This document shows positions 1 to 8,673 of a stretch of 64,000 bases of DNA, piece by piece. Where the stretch lies: assembly GCF_030345075.1 (NCBI RefSeq), contig NZ_CP128361.1, forward strand, positions 3,534,001 to 3,598,000, in the 5' to 3' direction. The translations under genes were made by a program, and so were the position numbers. The number at the start of each line of letters is the position of its first letter. The stretch's first letter is position 1. The DNA comes from Solwaraspora sp. WMMA2065. Lineage in GTDB: Bacteria; Actinomycetota; Actinomycetes; Mycobacteriales; Micromonosporaceae. The notes below the pieces were generated by a model, which worked only from the letters and a program-made list of their open reading frames with translations, did not search any database and was not told the origin of the DNA.

Positions 1-992
1 GCCCACCGGTCGGCCAGCTCCCGTGGACACGGTTCACCGGCCACGGCGACCACCTTGACCCGTGGGCACCGGTCCGGGTCGACGGCGCCCAGCACGCTCG
101 GGGTGGCGATCACCACGTCCACCGTCTCGACCGTCGCCGCGATGTCGCTCCCCCGGACGACCAGGGTTCCGCCGTGGCTGAGGCAACCGAGGATCTCCCA
201 GGCGGCCATGTCGAAGGCGATGCTGAGAATCTGCCCGACCCGCCACCCCGGCTGGATGCCCAGGTCGCCGGGGGCGGTCAGGAGCAGGTTGCACACGTTT
301 CGATGGGTGACGGTGACCCCATTGGGTCGGCCGGTGGTGCCGGAGGTGAACAGCACGTAGCAGCCGTCGTCCGGGCTGGTCGGACCGGTCGGGACGACCG
401 GGTACGCCGAGTCCGCCAGCGGCTGGGTGAGCAGCTCGTCGACGGCGATCAGCATCCGGCCCGGCAGGTGCGGCAGCTGACCCGCCGTCTCGGTGGTGGT
501 CAGCACGATCCGGATGCCGGCGGTGTCGGTGACGTGCCGCAGGTGGGCCTCGGTGGCCACCCCGGCGTGCTGGGGCACGTACGCCGCGCCGGCCTTCAGG
601 GTGGCGAGGATGCCGACCACCATGGGGATCGACCGGCGCGTGAACACGCCGACCCGGTCACCCGGACCTACCCCGTGGGCGATCAGCCGGGCGGCGAGAC
701 GGTCCGCCTGCCGGTCCAGCTGTCGGTAGGTGATGCGCTCGTCGAGGTGCTCGACGGCGACCGTGTCGGGGGTGAGGACGGCCCACTGTTCGATCGCGTG
801 CTGGATGTGGGTGGAGACGATCGGCTCAGCCGGACCGTAGCCGAACCGACGGAACAACTGTCTGTCCTGGTCGGACAGGATGGCCAACGGTCCGGTGCCG
901 ACCGCAGCGGTGGCGATCCCGGGAATGCCGCGTTGCCGCACGGCGCTGGCCCGGAATCGGGTCGCTGGTCGACCGGAACCACGCTGTGGCAT
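1..992 (-). CDS. Nonribosomal peptide synthetase adenylation domain, 5' part (leaves window)
   Basis: About 330 residues are visible, reading out of the left edge. The start is ATG at 992, with GAGGAG eight bases upstream. After a ~55-residue leader comes an AMP-binding fold: the A2-like segment LKAGAAYVP, the A3 loop LFTSGTTGRPNGV and the A4-like SIAFDMAAWEILG, ending near a GEPC segment typical of A5. Such domains activate an amino or aryl acid as the acyl-adenylate for nonribosomal peptide or siderophore assembly. The A3 lysine (usually PKG) is asparagine here. No condensation domain precedes it, so the protein starts with the A domain. Substrate cannot be read because the specificity-pocket region lies outside the window. 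Confidence 0.85.
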   Translation of the reverse strand, partial: MPQRGSGRPATRFRASAVRQRGIPGIATAAVGTGPLAILSDQDRQLFRRFGYGPAEPIVSTHIQHAIEQWAVLTPDTVAVEHLDERITYRQLDRQADRLAARLIAHGVGPGDRVGVFTRRSIPMVVGILATLKAGAAYVPQHAGVATEAHLRHVTDTAGIRIVLTTTETAGQLPHLPGRMLIAVDELLTQPLADSAYPVVPTGPTSPDDGCYVLFTSGTTGRPNGVTVTHRNVCNLLLTAPGDLGIQPGWRVGQILSIAFDMAAWEILGCLSHGGTLVVRGSDIAATVETVDVVIATPSVLGAVDPDRCPRVKVVAVAGEPCPRELADRW

Positions 993-1192
993 GACTGTTC
1001 CTCCTCAATGCTCTGCACCGACCGGGGGACGGCGCGCCTCCGACCCATCGAAGCATAGAAATACATTTTCGACCATATGCAGTGATGATTAATGATAAAT
1101 ACAGAAGAAATGTGATAAATAGTTAAAATCGGGCGGATTCGCTGTAGTCCGCGACTGTCGCTGCCCGGTCGAGGTACGGCACACTCCCCCTG
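993..1192. promoter_or_regulatory. Divergent promoter region with AT-rich core
   Basis: This 200-bp gap separates the divergent adenylation-domain gene and cobF. Positions 1055-1130 are strikingly AT-rich for this genome (tracts such as gattaatgataaatac and gataaatagttaaaatc), which suggests promoter elements for one or both genes. No iron box or clear palindrome was found. Confidence 0.4.
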
Positions 1193-2008
1193 GTGCGAGA
1201 GATACTGATCATCGGAATCGGGGCCGGCGATCCCGACCACCTGACCGTGCAGGCGATCGAGGCGCTGCGTCGGGTCGACGTGTTCTTCCTGCTCGACAAG
1301 GGCGCGGTCAAGCAGGACCTGGCCGCGTTGCGGCAGGAGATCCTGCGCCGGCACACCACCGGGGCGTACCGGGCGGTCGAGATCGCCGACCCGGAGCGGG
1401 ACCGGACCGCGACGGACTACCGGGCCGCGGTCGAGGACTGGCGCCGACGCCGCGCCGACCGGTACGCCCAGCTGATTCGCGACGAACTACCCGACGGCGA
1501 CTGCGGCGCCTTCCTGGTCTGGGGCGACCCCGCGCTGTACGACAGCACCCTCGCCATCCTCGACGATCTGCGGGAACGCGACGTCGTCGAGTTCGACCAC
1601 CAGGTGATCCCGGGCATCAGCAGCGTCGCCGCGCTGACCGCCCGGCACCGGATCGCGCTGAACCGGATCGGCTGCCCGGTCCAGATCACCACCGGCCGTC
1701 GGCTCGCCGACGAGGGCTTCCCGACCGGCGTGGACGACCTGGTGGTGATGCTCGACGCGCAGTGCGCCTTCACCCGACTCGCCGACGCCGACAGCATCGA
1801 CATCTACTGGGGCGCGTACCTCGGCACCCCGGACGAGATCCTGATCGCCGGCCCGGTGCACCGGGTCGCCGACCGGATCGTCACCGCCCGCGCCGAGGCC
1901 CGCCGCCGCAAGGGCTGGATCATGGACACCTACCTGCTACGGCGTACCCTTGTCCAGACAACCGGACAGCACCAGAAGACCGGACACCAGACGCGAGCGA
2001 TCAGGTAG
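1193..2008 (+). CDS. cobF: Precorrin-6A synthase (deacetylating)
   Basis: 271 residues of the tetrapyrrole methylase fold, close to the usual CobF length. The N-terminus IIGIGAGDPDHLTVQA is the SAM-binding start of CobF; the conserved FLVWGDPALYDS (about 103-114) and PGISSVAAL (about 140-148) follow. The enzyme methylates C1 of precorrin-5 and releases the C20 unit as acetate in the aerobic cobalamin pathway. GTG start. It stands alone, with no other cob gene nearby, as is common for cobF in actinomycetes. A GntR gene follows after 29 bases and may be co-transcribed. Confidence 0.9.
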   Translation: MREILIIGIGAGDPDHLTVQAIEALRRVDVFFLLDKGAVKQDLAALRQEILRRHTTGAYRAVEIADPERDRTATDYRAAVEDWRRRRADRYAQLIRDELPDGDCGAFLVWGDPALYDSTLAILDDLRERDVVEFDHQVIPGISSVAALTARHRIALNRIGCPVQITTGRRLADEGFPTGVDDLVVMLDAQCAFTRLADADSIDIYWGAYLGTPDEILIAGPVHRVADRIVTARAEARRRKGWIMDTYLLRRTLVQTTGQHQKTGHQTRAIR

Positions 2009-2037
2009 CCGTTGACTTCCTCCGCGGAAGGACTCTG

Positions 2038-2817
2038 ATGACCGACCAGGCCCGGCCGGTCGACCGGGACAGCCCGATGCCGCTGTGGGCACAGCTGCAC
2101 GACGACCTGGTCCGCCGGTTGACCGCTGGCGGGTTCGCCGCCGGCTTCCCCGGCGAGCACGAACTGGTTGACGAGTACGGCGTCAGCCGGCACACGGTAC
2201 GGGAGGCGTTGCGCCGGCTACGCCAGGCCGGGGTGCTGGACTCGGCCCGGGGTCGGCGTACCGCCGTCCACCAGCAGCGGATCGAGCAGCCGCTCGGCGC
2301 TCTCTACTCGCTCTTCGACGAAGTGCAGGCTCGCGGGATGCGCCAGCGCAGCGAGGTGCTCGGCCGCGACCTGCGGGTTGACGTCGCCATCGCGGCCCGG
2401 CTCGGGCTGGATCCGGACACCCGATTCGTGCACCTGGAGCGGCTCCGGTTCGCCGACGACGAACCGTTGGCCGCCGATCGGGTCTGGCTGCTGGCCGAGT
2501 TGGCCCGGCCGCTGCTCACCGCCGACCTGACCGGTACCGGCATCTACGGCGAGCTGGCCAGGCACGGCGTCCGGGTCACCGACGGCGAGGAACGCATCCA
2601 CGCCATCGTGCCCACCGCCGAACAGCGTCGACGGCTGGGCGGCGGCGGCCTGCTCGCCGTCGAACGGATCGGCCGGACCGACGGACGGCCCGTCGAATGG
2701 CGGGAGACCTTCGTCCGCGGCGACCGGTTCAGCCTGGTCGCCAGCTGGGCACCGCACCGGGCGTACCAGTTGCGGGTGGCCGACGGATCCCCGCTGCGCT
2801 CGCCCGCCGGGCGCTGA
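2038..2817 (+). CDS. GntR-family transcriptional regulator (HutC/UTRA type)
   Basis: 259 residues. An N-terminal winged helix (about 17-80, with FPGEHELVDEYGVSRHTVRE as the recognition region) is followed by a UTRA-like ligand domain (about 95-245). GntR/HutC regulators repress catabolic or transport genes until a small ligand binds the UTRA domain. The ATG at 2038 follows GGAAGGA at a good distance, so the longer upstream reading frame, which overlaps cobF out of frame, is rejected. It lies two bases before the WYL regulator gene, implying one transcript with two regulators. The ligand is not deducible. Confidence 0.88.
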   Translation: MTDQARPVDRDSPMPLWAQLHDDLVRRLTAGGFAAGFPGEHELVDEYGVSRHTVREALRRLRQAGVLDSARGRRTAVHQQRIEQPLGALYSLFDEVQARGMRQRSEVLGRDLRVDVAIAARLGLDPDTRFVHLERLRFADDEPLAADRVWLLAELARPLLTADLTGTGIYGELARHGVRVTDGEERIHAIVPTAEQRRRLGGGGLLAVERIGRTDGRPVEWRETFVRGDRFSLVASWAPHRAYQLRVADGSPLRSPAGR

Positions 2818-2819
2818 CC

Positions 2820-3839
2820 GTGCGGGTCGCCCGGCTGATCTCCCTGGTCCTGTTGCTGCAGTCCCGGGAGACGATGACTGCTGCGGAACTGGCCCGCGAG
2901 CTGGAGGTTTCCGAGCGCACCATCTACCGCGACGTGCTGGCGCTGTCCGCCGCCGGGGTGCCGGTCTACGCCGACCAGGGCCGGGCCGGCGGGTACCGAC
3001 TGGTGGACGGCTACCGGACCCGGCTGACCGGTCTGAGCCGGGCCGAGGCGGAGACGCTGTTCCTGTCCGGGCTGCCCGGCCCGGCCGATGAGATGGGCCT
3101 CGCCGACGTACTCGGGGTAGCCCAGCTCAAGGTGACCGCCGCGCTGCCGGTCGGGCTGCGCGACGCCGCCGGCCGGGCCCGCCAGCGGTTCCATCTGGAC
3201 GCGCCCGGCTGGTTCCGGCAGGCCGATCCGCCGCCTGCGCTGGCCGACCTGGCCCGCGCCACCTGGCAGGACCAGGTGGTCCGCCTCAACTACCGGCGGA
3301 GCGGCACCGAGGTGGTCAGAACGGTTCAGCCGTACGGTCTGGTGCTCAAGAACGGCACCTGGTACCTGGTTGGCCAGGTCGACGACGTCGGCCGGGTCCC
3401 CGACCCCGGCCGGGTCGACGACGGGCACCGGATCTACCGGGTGGACCGGATCGCGGTGGTTGACCCGACCGGCAACGTCTTCGACCGCGACCACCGCTTC
3501 GACCTGGCTGCGGTGTGGGCGGCCGGCACCGCCGACTTCGTCCGCAGCGTGCTGGTCGACGAGGTCACCGTACGGCTGAGTCCGGCCGGGCTGCGGGCGC
3601 TGCGCTGGGCGGTGGAGGCGCCGGCCGCCCAGGCAGCGCACGAGGCGGCCGGGCCACCCGACGCTCAGGGCTGGGTGCACACCCGGCTGCCGGTCGAGTC
3701 GCCCGACGTGGCGTACAGCCAACTGCAGGCGCTCGGTCCGGAGGTGGAGGTGCTCGCCCCGCCCCCGCTACGGGACCGGATGCGCGACGCCGCCCGCCGG
3801 CTCGCCGCGCTGTACGGCGAGACCGCCGGTCAGCGGTAA
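2820..3839 (+). CDS. HTH_11/WYL-domain transcriptional regulator
   Basis: 339 residues. An N-terminal DeoR-like helix-turn-helix (RETMTAAELARELEVSERTI, about 17-36) is followed by a WYL sensor domain (about 145-230, including VRTVQPYGLVLKNGTWYLVG). A WCX-like C-terminal extension (about 240-330) completes the usual PafBC-like layout. WYL regulators often sense nucleic acids or nucleotides and control DNA-damage or defence genes. The GTG start at 2820 lies two bases after the GntR stop. The 3' end overlaps the convergent SDR gene by 10 bases. Confidence 0.9.
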   Translation: MRVARLISLVLLLQSRETMTAAELARELEVSERTIYRDVLALSAAGVPVYADQGRAGGYRLVDGYRTRLTGLSRAEAETLFLSGLPGPADEMGLADVLGVAQLKVTAALPVGLRDAAGRARQRFHLDAPGWFRQADPPPALADLARATWQDQVVRLNYRRSGTEVVRTVQPYGLVLKNGTWYLVGQVDDVGRVPDPGRVDDGHRIYRVDRIAVVDPTGNVFDRDHRFDLAAVWAAGTADFVRSVLVDEVTVRLSPAGLRALRWAVEAPAAQAAHEAAGPPDAQGWVHTRLPVESPDVAYSQLQALGPEVEVLAPPPLRDRMRDAARRLAALYGETAGQR

Positions 3840-4744
3840 CCGGTGGTGTCCGCCGGCCGGCCGGTCTCGACGACCTCGACGATGTAGCGGTACGCGTCCG
3901 GGCTGCTGCCGTCGACGTCGGTGAAGCCGTACTCGCGGGCCAGCTGCCCACTGGACAGTGACCGCCCGGTGAACCGGGACACCTGCGGATCGGCGGCGAG
4001 CGCGACCACTGCCCGACCGACCAGCGCCGGTGTCTCGGAGATGGCGAAGTGCGGGTCCTTGGCGGTGCCGTCGCGCCAGTTCGCCTCGGTCACCCCGAAG
4101 TGCTCCAGCATCGCCTCGGACCGGATCCAGCCAGGGCTGAGCGCGACCGCCGTCGCACCGTACGGCCGCAGCTCCTCGGCCTGAGCGAAGGCCAACCGGA
4201 TGACGGCGTTCTTGGCCGTGTCGTAGAAGACCGACTCGCGGTAGTGGGTGCCGTTGTAGTCGGCGGTGCCGTCGGTCATCTCAACCACCAGCCCGCCCGG
4301 CTGGCGGATCAGCAGCGGCAGCGCGAAGTGGCTGGTGATCAGGTGGGTGTCGATGGCGAGCCGCAGTGTGCGTAGGCCGCGGTCCAGCGGCTGTTCCCAG
4401 ATCGGCGACTCGAAGTCGGTCAGGTGGTCGGCCCCCCAGATGTCGTTGACCAGCACGTCGAGCCGGCCCTGTTCGCGGTCGATCCGCTGCACCAGGGCAC
4501 GGACCTGGTCCGGGTCCAGGTGGTCGGTGGGCACCGCGACGCCGGTGCCGCCGGCGGCGTCGACGAGCTCGGCGGTCTCCTCGATGGTCTCCGGACGGTC
4601 CATCTCGGAACGCTGCCGTCGGGTGCTGCGGCCGGTGACGTAGACGGTGGCGCCGGCGGCACCGAGTTCGATCGCGGTCCGCCGGCCGGCGCCCCGGGTC
4701 GCTCCGGCGACCAGCGCCGTCCTGCCGTTCAGTGGTGTGGACAT
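3830..4744 (-). CDS. Short-chain dehydrogenase/reductase
   Basis: About 304 residues from the preferred ATG; an in-frame ATG at 4774 would add ten. The Rossmann motif TALVAGATRGAGR sits at the N-terminus, a VLVNDIWG segment corresponds to the NAG position, and the catalytic YDTAK (Y-x3-K) follows. It should be an NAD(P)(H)-dependent oxidoreductase; NDIWG and the ~300-residue length mark an uncharacterised actinobacterial SDR group. Substrate unknown. Convergent with the WYL regulator (10-bp overlap). Confidence 0.85.
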   Translation of the reverse strand: MSTPLNGRTALVAGATRGAGRRTAIELGAAGATVYVTGRSTRRQRSEMDRPETIEETAELVDAAGGTGVAVPTDHLDPDQVRALVQRIDREQGRLDVLVNDIWGADHLTDFESPIWEQPLDRGLRTLRLAIDTHLITSHFALPLLIRQPGGLVVEMTDGTADYNGTHYRESVFYDTAKNAVIRLAFAQAEELRPYGATAVALSPGWIRSEAMLEHFGVTEANWRDGTAKDPHFAISETPALVGRAVVALAADPQVSRFTGRSLSSGQLAREYGFTDVDGSSPDAYRYIVEVVETGRPADTTGYR

Positions 4745-4919
4745 GCCGCTGACGGTGCCAGCAAAACCTGACATCCGACGTCAGCTTTTCCAGAGAACAG
4801 CAGCCTGGTTGACTCCATCGAATGTGGTCGATACATTGCCGTCACGATGAGAAAGCCCTTTCCCGCCTCACTGTGGGGGCGCTAACCGGCAGCAGTCTCC
4901 GACAAATCCAGGAGGTTCC

Positions 4920-6512
4920 ATGACAGCCACCAGATGGCGGCGCTGGCGTACCGGCGTCGTGGCGCTCGCCACGACCGCCATGGTCGCAACCGGCGCGGCG
5001 GTTGGCGTGCAGTACGCCGCAGCTGCCACCGTCGACACCGGCGCCTGGTACGTGATGCTCAGCCGGCACAGCGGCAAGGCAATCGATCTCTACGGCGGGG
5101 CAACCCATGACGGCGCACCGATCGTCCAGTGGACGCGCAACGACAGCGCGGCGCAGCAGTGGCAGTTCGTTGACGTCGGCAGCGGCTACTACAAGATCAG
5201 ATCTCGGCACAGCGGCAAGTACCTGGAGCTGCCGAACGCGGTCGACGGGGCCCAGCTGATTCAGAACTACGACAACGGCAGCACCCGGCAGCACTTCCGG
5301 CTCGCCGACTCGGACAGCGGCTACGTCCGCTTCATCAGCCGGCACAGCAACAAGGCTCTCGATGTGTGGCAGTGGTCCACCTCGGACGGCGGAATCATCT
5401 CGCAGTACCAGGACGTCAACGGCTGGAACCAGCAGTGGCAGATGGTCCGGTTGGACAGCTCCGGCGGCTGCGGGTCCGGCTCGTTCAACGCCGAAGCCGT
5501 ACAGAACGGGTCGACCTGGACGGCGCGCAACGGCGGCAGCACCGTCTACACCGGCTCCAGCATGCTGTCGGCCATGCAGGCCGCGGTGAACAGCCTGTCG
5601 GCCGGGCGCAACAGCAAGCAGAAGGTCGTCGTCCGCGGCTCCGGGTCGATCAGCGCCGGCTCCCGGCTGTCGCTGCCGTCGTACACCGTCCTGGAGGTCT
5701 GCGGCACGGTCAACGTGACCGGTTCCGGCTCCGGCGACCAGGCCGTGGTGTACGCCCGCGGCGTCACCGACGTCGAGGTGACCCGGCTCAACATCACCGG
5801 CAATCCGCTGTACGGGATCTTCATCCGCAACGGCAACAACATCACCCTCGGCCAGATCGACATCCGGGTCACCGCCGGCCTGGGCATCCGGATCGACAAC
5901 CACGGTGACCGCAGCCAGCGCTCCCGCAACGTGCGGATCGACAACGTGTACGTGCAGGGCACCAGCAACCACGGGGTCGAGACGTACGGGGTCGACGGAC
6001 TGACGGTCGGCACCGTCACCGCACGCAACACCGGCTACTCCGGCCTGATACTCAACGACACCATCAACGCGACCGTCGGCACCGTCGACGCGCAGGGCGC
6101 CGGCACCGGCACCGGGTACGCCGGGTTCCGGATGGCCAACCGCAACGGCCGGGTCGGCGACAGCTACCCGACGAACATCCGGGTCGGTACGGTCATCGCC
6201 CGGGGCGGTGGCCGGGGCATCTTCTGCGTGTCGGAGTCCGGCGGTGCGGTCATCGACCGGATCGACATCTCCGGCACCGGCAGCAACTCGATCCTGCTGG
6301 AGAACTGCTACAACGTGACCATCGCGGCGGTCTCCGGTACGGTCAACGGCTCGGACGTACGGATCGCCTCGCGCACCGAGTTCCCGGTGTCGCGCGACAT
6401 CACCCTGCAGAACCTGACGCTGACCAACTCGCAGATCAACGAGAACCCGTGCGGGCAGAACATCGTGATCCGCAACATCGCCCTGAACAACTCGACCATC
6501 AACCGCTGCTGA
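4920..6512 (+). CDS. Secreted ricin-B lectin plus parallel beta-helix protein
   Basis: 530 residues, ATG preceded by AGGAGG. A signal peptide (about 1-36) is followed by a ricin-type beta-trefoil (about 40-180) with three repeats bearing RHSGK/RHSNK and Q-x-W signatures (QQWQF, QQWQM). The rest (about 190-530) is a right-handed parallel beta-helix of the pectate-lyase/polygalacturonase-like type with repeated NxT/NVxI rungs and a C-terminal cysteine. The lectin part should bind a polysaccharide such as galactan or xylan. The helix may be a lyase or hydrolase, but no catalytic residues were assigned. Extracellular. Confidence 0.85.
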   Translation: MTATRWRRWRTGVVALATTAMVATGAAVGVQYAAAATVDTGAWYVMLSRHSGKAIDLYGGATHDGAPIVQWTRNDSAAQQWQFVDVGSGYYKIRSRHSGKYLELPNAVDGAQLIQNYDNGSTRQHFRLADSDSGYVRFISRHSNKALDVWQWSTSDGGIISQYQDVNGWNQQWQMVRLDSSGGCGSGSFNAEAVQNGSTWTARNGGSTVYTGSSMLSAMQAAVNSLSAGRNSKQKVVVRGSGSISAGSRLSLPSYTVLEVCGTVNVTGSGSGDQAVVYARGVTDVEVTRLNITGNPLYGIFIRNGNNITLGQIDIRVTAGLGIRIDNHGDRSQRSRNVRIDNVYVQGTSNHGVETYGVDGLTVGTVTARNTGYSGLILNDTINATVGTVDAQGAGTGTGYAGFRMANRNGRVGDSYPTNIRVGTVIARGGGRGIFCVSESGGAVIDRIDISGTGSNSILLENCYNVTIAAVSGTVNGSDVRIASRTEFPVSRDITLQNLTLTNSQINENPCGQNIVIRNIALNNSTINRC

Positions 6513-6548
6513 CCGTTCCCTGTCCACTGAACGCCGGACGCCGGGTGC

Positions 6549-7451
6549 CTATCGCTCGGTGCCCGACGGCGACCGGCTGATCCGGCGCAGGCCGATGACC
6601 TGGCGCAGCAGCAGAACCACCACGAGTACCGCCGCGACCGCCGGCCAGCCCCACGGATAGCGTTCGGTCTCGACGACGAACGCCACCGCGCCATCGCCAC
6701 CGACTCCGGTGCCCAGTTGACCGTGGACCGCGTACCGGCCGTAGACGGGGAAGTCGACCGGCGCGGTGACCACGATGGCTCGGCCCGCACCGGTGGCCAA
6801 CGGCGCGGACGCCGGCCCGGGCGGTTCGACGATCACCGTCGGCCGCCCGGGCCGGCCGGACAGCAGTGACAGGCGTAGTTCGTCGGCGTCGACCGGGCCG
6901 TCGTTGCGAACGTCGACATCCAGCCGGATCTCACTGGACAGACCGAACAGCGCCGGCCAGTCCCAGCCGGTCGGCACAACGGTCACGTCGGTGATGTGCA
7001 GCCGGGCGGGGCCGGAGACCGTCGGTGCCAGCGGGGCGGCCGACCCGACGATGTCGATCGGGACGCTGCCGGTAACCGGCAGCACCGGCCCGGTGCCGGA
7101 CCCACCGGCGTCGACGGTCCGGGCCCGGACCACGCATGGGCAGGCCACCGGGGGCTCCACCAGGACGAGCCGACTGGTCACCGCGTCGGCCCCCGGCACA
7201 TGCAGTTGGCTGGCCTCGCTGGCGGCGCAGTCGACCGACCCGCGCGCGGCACGGTTGCCGCAGATCTCCAGCTGAACGTTCCCGGCCGGCCAGCCGGTGA
7301 GGGTGACGGTCAGCCACTCGCCGACCGCCGCGCTGGCCGCGTCCACGCTGACCTGCGGCGGGGCGGCGACCGCCGGGGCCGACGGCAGACCGCCGGCCCC
7401 GGCGATCAGGACCAGCGCGAGGGCACCCACCGAGGTCCGGCGACCGGTCAT
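6549..7451 (-). CDS. Secreted, C-terminally membrane-anchored protein of the haem locus
   Basis: 300 residues. It has a signal peptide (about 1-29), a Cys-containing Ig/NEAT-like beta-rich ectodomain (LTVTLTGWPAGNVQLEICGN; paired cysteines in VDCA and ACPCVV), and a single transmembrane helix near 265-285 followed by an arginine-rich tail. The ATG overlaps the stop of the upstream DUF916 gene by four bases (7448-7451), so it is translationally coupled. It is the last gene of the minus-strand iron-box operon. I infer a cell-surface partner of the HtaA protein; no enzyme motif is visible. Confidence 0.7.
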   Translation of the reverse strand: MTGRRTSVGALALVLIAGAGGLPSAPAVAAPPQVSVDAASAAVGEWLTVTLTGWPAGNVQLEICGNRAARGSVDCAASEASQLHVPGADAVTSRLVLVEPPVACPCVVRARTVDAGGSGTGPVLPVTGSVPIDIVGSAAPLAPTVSGPARLHITDVTVVPTGWDWPALFGLSSEIRLDVDVRNDGPVDADELRLSLLSGRPGRPTVIVEPPGPASAPLATGAGRAIVVTAPVDFPVYGRYAVHGQLGTGVGGDGAVAFVVETERYPWGWPAVAAVLVVVLLLRQVIGLRRISRSPSGTER

Positions 7452-8557
7452 CGCGCGGGCGACGAGGCGGGCGACGACGAGGCGGCACCGTCTTCGGCGG
7501 GCTCGACGTCCGGCGAACCGTTCGAGGCGGGGGTGACCGCAGGCGAAGCCGGGGTGGCCACGGCTGCGGCCGCGCGGCGGGCACGCCAGCGGCGTACCCC
7601 GAACCACCCGGCGAGGGCGACGATCGTGGCGAGCAGCAACCACGGCGGTGCCCAGATACCGGCGGTACGGGTGACCGGTGGCAACGCCTCGTCCACGGTG
7701 GTCGGGGCCAGGTCGACGGTGGCGGTCAGCCGCAGCGCCGGCGGTACGCCGGTGATCTTCTCGGTCACCGTGAAGGTGCTGCCGGGCAGCAGTTCGGGCA
7801 GGTCGACCGGATCGGTGCGGGCCAGCTCCCAGCCCAGCGGGCCGTCCAGCAGCACCGCGCCCGTACCACCGACACGGATGTTCCCGGTGTTGCGCACCTG
7901 GTAGGTGACCTCCACGTCACCGTCGCCCAGCGGGTTGACCGGGTCGTCGTAGCTGATGCTCATCGATTCGATGTTGACCGCTGGCAGGACCGGGCCGTCG
8001 ACCCGCAGGTAGACCCGGGCGGCGACCCGCTGGTCGACGTTGACCTGCTGGCCGCTGGCGTCGGTACGGAGTTGGGCGATCGAACCGATCACCCCGCCGG
8101 CGTGGTCGCCGGGTGTCGCGTTGGCCGGCACCGTCAGGCGGAACGGGATGTCCAGCCGCTCACCGCCCGGGATCGCGTACTCCCGCTGGTCGAAGTGGAT
8201 CCAGGTGCCGACGTCGGTGGCCGGTTGGTCGGCCGGGAGCAGGGCGAACGCACCGTCGTCGGTGAGGAACCCGTCAGTGCCGTACACGGTGAACGTCCGG
8301 TCCTGGTCGCCGAGGTTGCGCACCGCGACGTGGTCGGTGATCTCCGCGCCCGGGGCGAGGTCGTAGACGAAGTAGTTGCGTCCGGTCGGCCCGTCCGCGC
8401 TGGACGGCTGTACCGCCCAGGTGACCGCGTCGGCCGGAGCCGGACCGGCCGGCTGCGCGGCGGCCGGGGTGGCGCCGGGCAACGCGAGCAGCCCGGCCAC
8501 CAACAGGCCGATGGCGGCGCGGCGACGGTGCGGGCGACGGGCGGGCGGGGCGGACAT
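7448..8557 (-). CDS. DUF916/WxL-interacting-type surface protein
   Basis: 369 residues. A signal peptide (about 1-35) is followed by a DUF916-like domain (about 45-165; NYFVYDLAPGAEITDHVAVRN and GDHAGGVIGS are typical), a second beta-sandwich (about 190-290), a transmembrane helix near 305-327 and an Ala/Pro/Ser-rich cytosolic tail. DUF916 proteins in Firmicutes bind WxL-domain proteins at the peptidoglycan surface, and here the upstream neighbour ends in a WxL-like domain, which fits. The gene follows a strong hairpin (8580-8614). Confidence 0.78.
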   Translation of the reverse strand: MSAPPARRPHRRRAAIGLLVAGLLALPGATPAAAQPAGPAPADAVTWAVQPSSADGPTGRNYFVYDLAPGAEITDHVAVRNLGDQDRTFTVYGTDGFLTDDGAFALLPADQPATDVGTWIHFDQREYAIPGGERLDIPFRLTVPANATPGDHAGGVIGSIAQLRTDASGQQVNVDQRVAARVYLRVDGPVLPAVNIESMSISYDDPVNPLGDGDVEVTYQVRNTGNIRVGGTGAVLLDGPLGWELARTDPVDLPELLPGSTFTVTEKITGVPPALRLTATVDLAPTTVDEALPPVTRTAGIWAPPWLLLATIVALAGWFGVRRWRARRAAAAVATPASPAVTPASNGSPDVEPAEDGAASSSPASSPAR

Positions 8558-8579
8558 CGGGCACTCCAGTCGGTCCGGT

Positions 8580-8614
8580 GGCCGGTGCGGGACCGTTGCG
8601 GCCCCGCACCGGCC
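8580..8614 (-). terminator. Strong hairpin between HtaA and DUF916 genes
   Basis: A perfect 12-bp stem (ggccggtgcggg at 8580-8591, pairing with 8603-8614) with an 11-base loop, 44 bases after the HtaA stop and 22 bases before the DUF916 start. No T-run follows, so it may be a partial terminator or a 3'-end stabiliser that sets the ratio of the abundant HtaA protein to its partners. Confidence 0.6.
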
Positions 8615-8618
8615 GGTA

Positions 8619-8673
8619 GAGCTGATCCTCAGGACAAGGTCAGCTGGGAGCTGATCCTCAGGACAAGGTCAGC
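8619..8673. repeat. Tandem 26-bp direct repeat over the HtaA stop codon
   Basis: Two identical 26-bp copies at 8619-8644 and 8648-8673 (period 29). The second copy contains the stop codon and last codons of the HtaA gene, so the 3' end of the gene has been duplicated downstream of itself. Confidence 0.9.

Noticed and set aside
174-1058. Plus-strand frame opposite the adenylation domain
   Set aside because: Shadow of the A-domain gene, which has A3/A4 motifs and a good ribosome site.
4842-6527. Long minus-strand open frame (561 codons) opposite the ricin/beta-helix gene
   Set aside because: It is the mirror of a well-supported secreted protein; composition is Val/Asp/Gly-rich nonsense without domains and has no ribosome site.
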